Source: Mytilinidion resinicola
Taxonomy: Eukaryota; Ascomycota; Dothideomycetes; Mytilinidiales; Mytilinidiaceae
Length of the DNA: 64,000 nt
Reading direction: 5' to 3'
Assembly (NCBI RefSeq): GCF_010093595.1
Contig: NW_022985447.1
Location: 473,218 to 537,217, forward strand
Shown here piece after piece: positions 23,062-32,868 of the stretch. The notes beneath the pieces were generated by a model. The model did not search any database and was not told where the DNA came from. It saw nothing but the letters and a program-made list of their open reading frames with translations. The translations under genes were made by a program, and so were the position numbers. Within the stretch, counting starts at the first letter, position 1; each line of letters begins with the position of its first letter.

Positions 23062-25849
23062 ATGGCCGACCCGATATCCATTTTCGGAGCGGCTGCAGGC
23101 GCTGTTCAGATCGCTGATACAGCGTTGCGGCTAAGTCGGAAGGCTTATGGATTCCTTTGCGAGATCAAGGATGCCAAAAAGGATATCGTTGCGTTGCGAG
23201 ATGGTAATCCCTGTATCGGTACGCGGCTTTGGCTCTTGCTGACACTTTCATAGCACTTCGAGACGCAGAGTCGAACATTCGAAGCCTCCGGAACTACATC
23301 GACGAGTTCGCGAAATCCAAGAATGCGACTGTAGAGTTCGAAATCCTCCCCGAAACTATCACTAGAGCCATCCAAGGCTTTCGGGATGACATGGACATTC
23401 TGAAGGGCATCTTACCTGTGGACTTGTCGCCTAGTCTGGCGGCAAAGGTTAAGTGGGTTTTCGACAAAAAAAAGATCAAAGACGCCACCAAAAGGCTTGA
23501 TCGCCGCAAGCTTGATATAATTCAAGCCACAGAAATCGTTGGGCTGTGAGCGCTGCGGCTACCATTGTCAATTTATGGGAATGCTAATAATTTTGCAGTA
23601 TTCATCAACTCAAGACTCGGCAAGACAACCACACCATTCATACCTTGCTAGAAAGTACGAGTCAGGTGGTCGAACAACAATTCCTTAAGCAGGATCGCAT
23701 ATCTCAGGATCTATCAGAACATAGCAGGGCAACTAGGGACTCTCAAACTCAAATCTTGAGCGACCTAAGCAATCAGCGCATTGCCCACGCAACCACGGCA
23801 TGCCAGCAACTCCTCCACCAAACGGAAATCACTCAAACTCTGTCAGGCATCACGAACGATACTGGGGCCATTCAAGCTTCTCAAAGTCAAATCCTAGGCA
23901 ACCTAGATGATCAGCGCATTGCTTACGACAATGCAGCAGCACAGCAATCACTTCGCCAAACTCAAGTCATCCAGACTTTATCAGGAATCACGAATAATAC
24001 CGGAGTCATTCGAGATTCTCAGACTCAGATACTGATGGCTATAGAGGGGACACGCACGTTAGTCGACACAGGCGCAGCCCATCTCGCCCAAGGTCAAACA
24101 CAGATACTGCGCGCCGTCGAGGGTTTGAACACACGACGCAACCCTATTGACTCGGCGACGGTCATTTCTGCCAGTAATCCTGATATGCTAGGACGTATTG
24201 TTCGAGCTCAACTGCGTAGCATCCTCCCGTCTCTCCTCGAGCAGAGCAAAAGCAAACATCAAAGACAAAACGAGGCGTTTCTCCGCCGAGCGAATACGAT
24301 GATTGAGGATATCAGCACCCAACTCTCTCGTGACACGGCTTCTGCGCACGTCTTCCCATCAGACACCGACAGGCATCCTGAAACTAGGAACGCCCGCGTC
24401 GACGAACGTTTTACAGAAATTCTAGAAGACTTCTCGAGAAAAAAGCGTTCCTATCCGACCGATGACACCACGGCTTCATCGAATAAAGGCTTACAAAGAT
24501 CCAAACGGACGATTGTGTTCCAAACCTTCCAAAAAAGCTGGCAGTTCATGTGGCGTGTGGGTAGATTGACCATTGAAATCAAAACAATGAGAAAAAGGCG
24601 GGCCTATTCATCCGAGGGCTCAACAGATTTCATGATCACGATTCACTTCTACCCATCGCAGGCACTCTTTGCCAAGCCTGGAATTGCAATCCATTACTCT
24701 TCGGCGCCGGACCAACGGGGATACTATCAAATGGCTCCTTGCATGAAGACTTTCCCTATCATATCTCGGGATGAACCGATATGGGGCAGGATTTGCGATG
24801 GTGATATTCCAGGTATTCAGCAACTTTTCATGGATGGTATGGCAAGCCCGAGAGACCAAGACAGCAATGGGTGGACGCTCCTACATTGGGCCATCGCGTA
24901 CGGTCAATATTGCGTTGCTCAATACCTTCTTTCAGCAGGAAGCGATTCTACACAGAGTGATTACCATAGAGGAAACGCCCTTGCGCATAGTTTACGCTTG
25001 CCTTATGACCGCTTAGGCTTCAGATCGGTGACGCAGCTGTCAGAAGACTCCATACATTCCTTGATTGCGCTTTCGCTGAAACTCGAGCTTGCAGGCTGTG
25101 ATTACTCGGACTGGGACAGGTTTCTCTGCAATACCTTTTTCCAGATAATAAAGGGAAACTGTAATATTGACGCCAAGGCGCTCAAATTGTGGATTAAGTG
25201 GTTGTTAGGTAATGGGGTGAGCGTATTTGAAGCGTATCTTTCATGTTGTCCCTATATATGCAGTACTCCCCTGGCACCCAATGCCCGCAGTTTGGCACTT
25301 TTGGAAGTAATGTTGGAGGCCGGACTCGGCTTGCAACAAACCTCCTGTAATTGTGGCTGGTCTGAACTCATGCTCTGCATTTGGCAGATGGTGAGAGCAA
25401 AACGGAACCGGCAGAGGGAAAACGAAGAGCAATATCGCGGCAAAGAGAGCGACACCAAAATGCAAAGCAGCACCGAAGTGCCCGTCACGGGAATATTCAA
25501 CCATGAAGAACCTCCGCTTTGGTGCATGGTCGAACTGTTCATTCGTGCCGGCGCCGACATCTATCATATGTGGCACTATAGCCTTAAAGACCCAACAGAC
25601 CCGGATGATATATGGACACCGACTAGCTACGCCATTATGTGGGAAGTAGAGGAAGAGTGGTGTGAGGCTCTCAAAGCTTGTGGATTAGATCCGCGGGAAG
25701 TGTACGAGGAAGAAGACCGACGCCGTTCGCGGTATGTCCGACTCCATGGTGGAGACGCCACAGGAGTTGATCTTGAGGAGCTGGACTTACCGTCCAAATC
25801 TGGATTGAGGAAGAGGGGCAACCGAATTAGCAACAGCAACGACGACTAG
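23062..25849 (+). CDS. Fungal_N-like domain + repeat linker + ankyrin protein
   Basis: Three exons: 23062-23203, 23254-23545 and 23599-25849 (introns 50 and 53 bases), giving 894 residues. The N-terminus (MADPISIFGAAAGAVQIAD... followed by a helical bundle) matches the fungal N-terminal domain found on NLR-like and STAND proteins, a relative of HeLo/HeLo-like membrane-active domains. Residues about 160-330 are a coiled, Gln/Thr-rich linker with four imperfect repeats (RDSQTQIL, QASQSQIL, RDSQTQIL, AQGQTQIL). A globular part follows, then an ankyrin-like stretch near residues 575-650 (ICDGDIPGIQQLF, NGWTLLHWAIAYG, VAQYLLSAG). No NACHT/NB-ARC P-loop is visible. By analogy it may be a sensor or signalling protein in fungal immunity; this is inference. 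Confidence 0.8.
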
Positions 25850-25944
25850 CTTGCATTCGCAAGAATGAAGCATGGAACTCGGTTGCCACTCTTCCAACTA
25901 TTAGCAACAGTCGATTCTATGATCCTCTCGACACATATACTCCA

Positions 25945-27530
25945 TCACGCTCTCGAAGAGTGTCCCCCAACCGCCTCGATATCAAGATCAACAATCGTCT
26001 CTCTCGCCCCACTTCCCCCCTTCCTCTGCATCACTCCCCCCTCTCTCCCCTCCTCCAATTCGGACCCCGTCGCCTCCGTATCCGTATATTGCGGCACCCC
26101 CAACAACTCCGCCCTGGCCCCCCTCTTCCGATCCACCCGCCGCCGCCACGGCTTATACAGCAACACGCTCAACCCTCCGAAGACTACAAAAGAGCCACAG
26201 ATCACACCACCTGTCCTCCATTAGCACAACCACTACCTCTACTAAATAGAAAAGTAAAGCAGGAGCAAACATACCAACAACATCATACCTCTCCCCCACC
26301 CTCCCCACCCCGTCCCAAAACCTCCCCCTCGGCTCCGCCACGTTCAGCACCAGCGTCAGCACCTGCACCATCCCAATCACCAGCGCCACCAGCACCGTCA
26401 CGACCGTCAGCACAATGCTATAATACAACACCGCAATCTGATCCCGTGCCAGTGCGGTGCTCGTATACAGCGCCATCATCAGTGCGCCATCTGTCGTGTC
26501 CAGCAGACACATGCCCGCTGTAAACAACAGCGGGAAAATCAGGATCAGCCAGATGCTCGTCCCCTTCGCGGCCTGGATGCTCGAGATGCCCAGAATCGCG
26601 ATCTCGGACGACGTGTCGAAGCCCAGGCCGAAGAGGATGCCGAGGGGGTACATTTTCCACGGTCGGTCGATCAACTTAAACATCTTCTTCAACAAATGAA
26701 ACAAACAACCCCCGCCTTGGATCTTAAACGCCTCCTCCGTCCCCGGTGCGCTGTTGATGATGAGCCGGAGTTGGCGGACGAGCTTGTACAGGATGTACAT
26801 GTTTAAGACAGACAGGATTAGCAGGAAGGCGGCGGAGACGGAGGTGCCGATGATGCCGCCGACGCGCGAGAAGGCGGAGAAGGAGTGCGAGACGGCGGCG
26901 GCGGTGGCGGCGACGGTGATGGAGGTGATGATGACGATGGTGCTGTGGCCCAGGGAGAAGAACATGCCGACGGTTACGGGGCGTTGGTTGGCGGCGATGA
27001 GGCGGCGGGTCATGAGGTCGATTGCCTGAAAGGGGGTTTAGGGGGTAAGAAGGGGAGGGATGGGGGTGGGGGATAGAGGAAAGGGATAAGGGGGATTACG
27101 GAGATGTGGTCGGCGTCGAGGGCGTGGCGGAGACCGAGGGTGTAGGAGAGGATTGCGGTGGAGATGAGGGCGCTGTATTACAGAACATCAGTCTCAAGAT
27201 GCCTTTCTATCATCCATTATGCGCAGGGGGGATTTACCCATGGAAATGCTACAACTCATATATTAGCATCCTGTATATACCGACCAAAGGGGAACAATCT
27301 GGAGCTCTTGCACGTACCAACACAATCCCCACCCCACCCCAGACCAGGCAATTAACCAGTATCAGAATTATGATTACTGCTACCACCGAGAACGGTAATT
27401 TGCTAATATACGGCACGCGTCCATGATACACTGCTGCCTTCTTCGAGAAGCCAGTCATTAGCCCGCGTCTCTCCGCCGCGGTAGCAGCCTCCGCGGGGGT
27501 CGGAGGAGGGGAGAGTTCTAGATCCACCAT
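25945..27530 (-). CDS. High-affinity nickel/cobalt transporter (NiCoT family)
   Basis: Five exons: 27530-27318, 27248-27238, 27172-27100, 27025-26275 and 26210-25945, giving 437 residues. NiCoT permeases carry Ni2+ or Co2+ across the plasma membrane with eight membrane spans. The signature HALDADHI at about residues 92-99 and AIDLMTRRL are intact, as are the later motifs LGFDTSSEIA and LDTTDGALM and several hydrophobic spans. Exon 2 is only 11 bases; it is flanked by TAG and GTAAAT, and inclusion is required to keep the frame and to produce the family sequence IVLHFHGALIST. The C-terminus from exon 5 (ICGSFVVFGGLSVL...YKPWRRRVDRKR) is the last span plus a cytosolic tail. A urease system would be the usual client for nickel. 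Confidence 0.9.
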
Positions 27531-27829
27531 CGTGGCTACAAAGACTTCTCAACGAGAGTGCGGAATGGACATTAGGTACGCTCCAGCTCAGGACATGAAA
27601 GAGAGAAGAAGACAGAGCACAGTCTAGAGAATCGCGGGACACCGGATGTTGTTGAAAGAAGCATTGTAAGTGTGGTGGGGTTAGTTTCGCGCTCGCGTCT
27701 CACTAATCACGAACTTATCTCGATAGGCGGGGTAAATGTGCTCACGCGTGGGGTTTGCGTGCTCCCCTCCTGCTTAATTAGGTGCGCATACTTAGCTTGG
27801 ATGTGTTTGTTTAGAATTGGTGCTTGGAT
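27531..27829. other. Spacer between two - strand genes
   Basis: About 300 bases holding the NiCoT promoter and the CEM1 terminator. No gene is seen. Confidence 0.5.
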
Positions 27830-29557
27830 TCATTTGAATCTACTAAAACACAAACTCGCATTCGTGCCGCCGAAGCCGAAGCTATTCGACAACGCGACGT
27901 CTACTCGACAGTCTTGCGGCGTGTGCGGGACGTAATTGCAATTGAAATCATCCGCAGGATCGCCAGGGTTATCGAGGTTGAGCGTCGGTGGTAGAGAATT
28001 CTTCGCTTATGTAAGTAGAGAAGTGAAAATTGGGTGGAGGTTGAACTCACGTGATGCAGTGCCAGAATAGTGAATATCGCCTCCACCGACCCAGCAGCAC
28101 CGAGCATGTGTCCAATTGCGCCTTTGGTACTACTTACATTGATTTCTGACGCCTTGGCTTTGCCGTTTTCTCCCAATAGTAGGTCTTTGATCGCTCTGTT
28201 CTCCGCTGCATCACCCAGAGGCGTCGATGTTGCGTGAGCGTTGACATAATCAACTTGAGCTGGTTTGAGGCCTGCGTGCTTCAGCGCACGCTTCATGGCT
28301 AGAAAAGGCCCTTGTCCATCTTCCCTCGGCGCGGTCATGTGGTGTGCGTCAGACGAGAGGCCGTAACCGGTCAATTCGGCGTATATTCGTGCACCGCGGG
28401 CCTTTGCGTGCTCGAGTTCCTACATGAAAGCATTAGCATCATCCCCAATCTGTGGTCAAGAATTCATTAAATCGTAAAGGAGCATACGCACCTCAAGCAC
28501 AACTACCCCGGCACCCTCCCCGATAACAAACCCAGCACGCTCTCTATCAAACGGCCTCGACGCCAGCTGCGGTGCATCGTTCCAGGCCGTGGCCAGGCTC
28601 CTCGCGCGCGCGAAACCCGCAATCGCGAGCGGGTGGATGCAAGACTCAGCGCCGCCCGCGACCATGACGTCTGCGTCGCCGAAGCTGATGAAGCGGGCTG
28701 CGTCGCCGATGCTGTGGGCGCCGGTGGTGCAAGCAGTGGTGGTGGCGTGGTTGGGGCCCTGGAGATGGGTTTAAGTAAGAGGGCTAGTTAAAGAAACAGA
28801 GAGGGAGAGTGGGGTGGTAAAGACAGACCTTGAAGCCGTAGCGCATAGAGATATGGCCAGCGGCTAAGTTAATCAGAAGTCGTGGGACGAAGAGGGGGGA
28901 GACTTTGCGGTAGCCCTGGTTTGAACTGTGTTAGAATGCGCGTCTCCAAACAGACTGGAAATGTGAAAACCTACCCCCCTATCATAAGCCAAAGTAGTAT
29001 CATAAACATCATCCAAACTCCCAATCCCCGACCCAATGTACACCCCCTACCCCCAATCAGTCAAAAATCATGAACGTCACGTGACGCCCATCTTCACATA
29101 CCGTCGCCATCAGGTCCTCCTCCGCCGTAGGACTCCACCCTGCATCCGCCAACGCCTCCTCCGACGCGACCATAGCATACTGCGCAAACTTCGCCATCTT
29201 CCGTTCATCCTGTTGATCCGGTCAGCATGTGAACCCCTTAACAGCGTCAGGAATGGAACGCACCCCAGCCCTCAACCACTCTTTAGCGTTCCACCCGCCA
29301 TCTGCGCGCGCGCCCTCAGGGACGATTCCGGCGACTTGGCTCGGGAGAACTGCGAACTGTGGGCTGCGGGCGCCGATGGAGACGATGCCGCTGGAGCTGG
29401 CGAGGAGGCGCGTCCACGTGCGGCGGACACCTGGGGTTTTAACGTCAGCAGTAGTTTCGAAATATTGTTAGGTTTATATTGGGGGGAGATGCGAGGAAGG
29501 CTTGCCTATCCCGAGCGGCGTGATAGCACCGAGGCCTGTTATCACCACTTTTCGCAT
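27830..29557 (-). CDS. CEM1: Mitochondrial-type 3-oxoacyl-ACP synthase (KAS)
   Basis: Eight exons: 29557-29506, 29430-29264, 29209-29102, 29046-28975, 28915-28829, 28758-28492, 28419-28051 and 28000-27830, giving 430 residues. The enzyme condenses malonyl-ACP with a growing acyl chain in mitochondrial type II fatty-acid synthesis, the route to lipoic acid. The Cys-His-His site is present: Cys172 in [10 protein letters not shown], His313 in [11 protein letters not shown] and His355 in [12 protein letters not shown], with Lys350. The start ([16 protein letters not shown]) and end ([12 protein letters not shown]) match the family. Intron 1 begins with GC rather than GT (GCAAGC...CCCCAG). The protein starts directly at the catalytic domain, so any targeting peptide must be short or non-classical. 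Confidence 0.93.
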
Positions 29558-30179
29558 TGCATAGTTTGGTGGGTGGTGGTGGTGGGTGCCCAGGTGGGGA
29601 CTGATGATTGATGGTGCTCAAGGGATCGTCATTCTGAAGACCGCACACTAGGTCCGGCGAAGGGAGATTCCTGGTGGGAGATTAGTAACTTCATTACGTA
29701 GTTTGTGATTTTTCAAATGCTTGCTTAACACTATATTGTACTACTGTACAAGGGGGTCGCCTGAGCGGGCCACCTTCCCTGCAGCTTTTGGTGGCATTAT
29801 AGTAATCATCTACGAAAAGAGTATGGATGCGACTATAAGCCACCAAAAGTTGCAGGGAGGGCGGGTGGCCCGCTCAGGCGACCCTCCTTGTATTGTATGT
29901 TCAGTAAGCGGACAAGTAACCCCTGTTCTTTAGTGCGGGGTAAAGTCCCAACAGAGTGTCCCCAGTGGTTGAACAAATTCTTGTCTTATAACCACTTCTC
30001 AAACCCCTTAGGCTCTAGCCTCTTGGCACCAACCTCCACGAAGCAGTGCCCGCATGCGCTCGGTACGCCACGAAGGCAACGACTTATAGTACGATTTCTT
30101 GTCTCTGTTTGCTGCCACAGCGCTTGCTCATTTAGAATATTTGCGAGATTTGTTGGAACCTTAACAAAATCGATAAATC
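29558..30179. other. Divergent intergenic region holding a foldback element
   Basis: Spacer between CEM1 and the lipase-like gene. It contains the MITE at 29747-29892. Outside the element no coding sequence or promoter motif stands out. Confidence 0.5.
29747..29892. mobile_element. Foldback MITE with ~58-base inverted arms
   Basis: The sequence reads TACAAGGGGGTCGCCTGAGC on the left and, reverse-complemented, TACAAGGAGGGTCGCCTGAG on the right. Pairing continues inward through GGGCCACC, CCCTGCA and TTTTGGTGGC to ATTATAGT, and only about 30 unpaired bases lie between the arms. Flanking TA dinucleotides fit a TA target-site duplication, as used by Tc1/mariner/pogo-type transposases. No coding capacity. 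It sits in the promoter region between CEM1 and the lipase-like gene and could form a hairpin in any transcript. Confidence 0.85.
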
Positions 30180-31140
30180 ATGCCTCTCGTACAACTCAAC
30201 CCCGGATCCGGCGATTGGCACGATGTCAAACATGCTGCCTTGATAGTATGGAAAGCCTCTCAAATTCCAGACGTTACTGCTCTGCAGAACGATCTTCGCA
30301 ACCACTACATGAATCCTGCCTCAACGACCATTGATATCCACACTGGCATCAATCAGTTCCGCAAAGCTATTCTCGTGCACAACCACGAGACAATCGTCAT
30401 TGCCTTTCAAGGGTCTGCAGATGATGAGATTCATAAGAACCTGTGGACCGATGGCAAGGGCCCAAACTGGTGGGATTTTCCATATCCGGTCCATATTAAC
30501 GGGAATCGAGTCCACTGCTTCTACTTGGGCATGTGGAATGGGATGAAAAGCGCCGTCTTCTCCGCTCTCGGCGACGCAATCGCTGCCATGCATGATCATG
30601 ACATGGTGCCGAAAAAAGTAATCATTGCTGGATACTCCATGGGCGGAGGTGTGAGCACGTGAGAACTCCTTTTCTGGATTCATATCTCTATAGCACAGAC
30701 GGATTGATAGGCCGGTATACAGTCTGGCATTCACAGATATTATCGAACATATCCGCCACAGCTATGGCTCTCAAGCTTCATCTCCGCAAGACTGGGCCTC
30801 CGATCACACCCTTGGATCGCTCATCCAACACCTCACGTTTGCGAGCAGGGGAGCAGGAGATCAGGGCTATCTCACCTTGCTCAACAACCTTTATGCGCGG
30901 TATCAGATCCGAGCGTGGGATTTCTTGAATCACTGGGATCAGACGCAACATCTTCCTCCATATCACTTCCGATGCTGGAGAGGTCATCGTTATATCTTGC
31001 CGCACGAGGTTACTCACCAGTTTGGGGCTGGATTTGGTCCGCTGGGCCATTGGATTCAGGGGTATTATCAAGCTGCGGAGTGGATGACCGACTATGGATC
31101 GGACCAGGTAAGGTCGGCCTATCTAAGCGGTTATGCCTAA
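30180..31140 (+). CDS. Lipase-like (class 3) alpha/beta-hydrolase
   Basis: Two exons, 30180-30658 and 30711-31140. The intron GTGAGA...TTGATAG (52 bases) restores a frame of 302 residues. A strand with TIVIAFQGSADDE corresponds to the oxyanion strand of class-3 lipases (usually ...AFRGT), and KKVIIAGYSMGGGVS carries the nucleophile elbow GxSxG with Ser153. No secretion signal is seen, so an intracellular enzyme is likely. The Asp and His of the triad are not obvious: the part after the elbow has no clear G-x-PRVG or D-x-VP motif, so the substrate and even activity are uncertain. An alternative donor (GTGAGC at 30651) with another acceptor would give a slightly shorter join. A transposon relic begins 69 bases after the stop. 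Confidence 0.65.
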
Positions 31141-31210
31141 AGTCACCATCGGCTTGTGGCTTTCCGTATGTTGGGGCACGCGCAATCGGAGGACGCCAAC
31201 TTGTAACGTA

Positions 31211-31250
31211 GGTGCTGGGGTTATTGCGGCGGAGGTAGTTATTGAGGCTA
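31211..31250 (+). repeat. Left terminal inverted repeat of the Fot1/pogo relic
   Basis: Begins GGTGCTGGGG directly after a TA. It is the reverse complement of 32370-32409 apart from one clear mismatch at the fifth base. Confidence 0.9.
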
Positions 31251-32369
31251 AGTCGATGTAGCTTAGTGCCGCGAACACCAAAAGTTTGTATGACACCAAG
31301 CATTTCCACACACAATCACGCAGAATAACACTGAAAGAAGGAATATTCACGGTTTTTTGAAGCTCTACGTTTGTATGGAGCTTCCGTATATAGCGAATAA
31401 CTTGGTGGAGTGGTTATACGTCGTTGTCCTCGCTCTCCGTGCTGCCATCGCTCTCTACCGCGTCTCATCACTACTGCTATCACCCTTTGCCTGCTTAGCG
31501 GCCTTAGCAGCTCGTGCAGCAGCATCTAGCTCGCTAACTCGCTGCTTAGCAGTAGCTAACTGCTGCTCGACATGCTCAAGCGCACCTAATTGCTGTTGCG
31601 CAAGCTGCTGCGCGGCGTGTTCCGCTTCCTTAGCTTGTAGGGCCTCAGCAACTGCCTCTGTAGTTTGCTTTGTACGTGCTATTTTATCTGCTCAAGCCCG
31701 TCTCGTCCACGTTCCATACATCCTGATCCGCGATACTGTACATAGCGCGGGCGTTTGTATAGCTGTTAAAAAAGCGCAGGATTTATTCGGGGTCATTATT
31801 TACCAGCGCGCGTTCGAGCTCGAGCGACCGGACATGGCAGAGGCGCAGCTCGTCCTGCCGCAGTAGAAACGTATATACCCACCGCTTGCCAAGCAGATCG
31901 AGATGTGTATACTCAGGCAGAGGGCCAGCCTCTTAGTGGAGTAATTTGGTCACAATTGTACGGATAACACGGTATCGACAAGGGAATCCAGTGCTCGTGA
32001 GGTATATACAATAGCGGACAATTGAGGCCTCGCCCTCCGGTGTAATTCGGTATTAATTTGAGTAAGCAAGCTTGTGTGGTTGGGTTTTGCCGTTCAGGCG
32101 GTTGCGGAATATATTCGGGTTGACATCATAGGCTATTGGACACGCCTCACGGTTCTGGTAAAGGTTCGTCCACCAGGCAGTGATTGCTAACTGTAGGGGC
32201 TCTTCTGCATCAGGCGCGCGAGGCCAACGAGGCATATTGGTCGTTAAATTTAAACGCGTGAAAACGCGTCTAGCATCGCGACTTTGTGGTGTATGAGGAT
32301 TGGTGATGAATGAGGGGTTGATTTTCCTCGCTTAGCAGAGCGCTAACTACGTACGGAAAGTCTATGCAC

Positions 32370-32409
32370 TAGCCTCAATAACTACCTCCGCCGCAATAAC
32401 CCCATCACC
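32370..32409 (-). repeat. Right terminal inverted repeat of the Fot1/pogo relic
   Basis: Ends CCCCATCACC followed by TA. It pairs with 31211-31250. Confidence 0.9.
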
Positions 32410-32411
32410 TA

Positions 32412-32868
32412 TGTTAGATATTTGGCTGGCGTGAACAGGGCATGACTTTCTGCCAACGTCGTGCTCAGACTAGCCAGATTGATCCCATCGCAGAAGAACC
32501 AGGCCTCACAAAAAAGGACCCCGCAAATTTGTGCCGTAGTCAATTTTTCAACTAGAGTATGCAGAAGTGTGTTAGACATCTTTTGATTGCTACTGCCCTG
32601 CATGATCCAACAAATAGCCTCTAGGATCAAGTCCGACCGAACATCGGTCACGAATCGAATATATATGTACAATTGGAAACCCCCAAAGCGCCACGCATAA
32701 AACGTCGGGCGCTTTCCCCCTCAGGTACGCCATGCCTCGTAAAACCAAACCCCCAGACATGCATGACACAGCTGCTACTTAACCAACATGGTAGGTCAAG
32801 ACCAAGATCGTTGCTTACATTCCCAAATATCCTCTTGAAACGCTAGAAACTTGGACAAGTGAGCTCAT
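32412..32868. other. Intergenic region, no gene supported
   Basis: Between the transposon relic and the DUF1996 stop codon. The DUF1996 terminator should lie here; a frame at 32409-32672 shows no domain. Confidence 0.45.

Larger units (their letters stand above)
31209..32411 (-). mobile_element. Internally deleted Fot1/pogo-type DNA transposon relic
   Basis: Terminal inverted repeats of 40 bases (31211-31250 and 32370-32409; outer end GGTGCTGGGGTTATTGCGGC on the left, one mismatch in that part) are flanked by TA on both sides. On the - strand, 32235-32053 encodes a psq-type helix-turn-helix start (MPRWPRAPDAEE..., IFRNRLNGKTQP) as in Fot1/pogo transposases. Near 31720-31680 the remnant VWNVDETGL corresponds to the first-Asp block of the DDE domain. 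It then passes directly into an Ala/Gln-rich coiled C-terminal tail (31680-31440), so the catalytic core is deleted. Several stops and frame changes break the frame. It is a dead copy, possibly mobilisable in trans because both ends are intact. Confidence 0.85.

Noticed and set aside
32409..32672. Frame between the transposon relic and the DUF1996 gene
   Set aside because: It begins at the right terminal repeat and shows no similarity to transposase or to any family I know.
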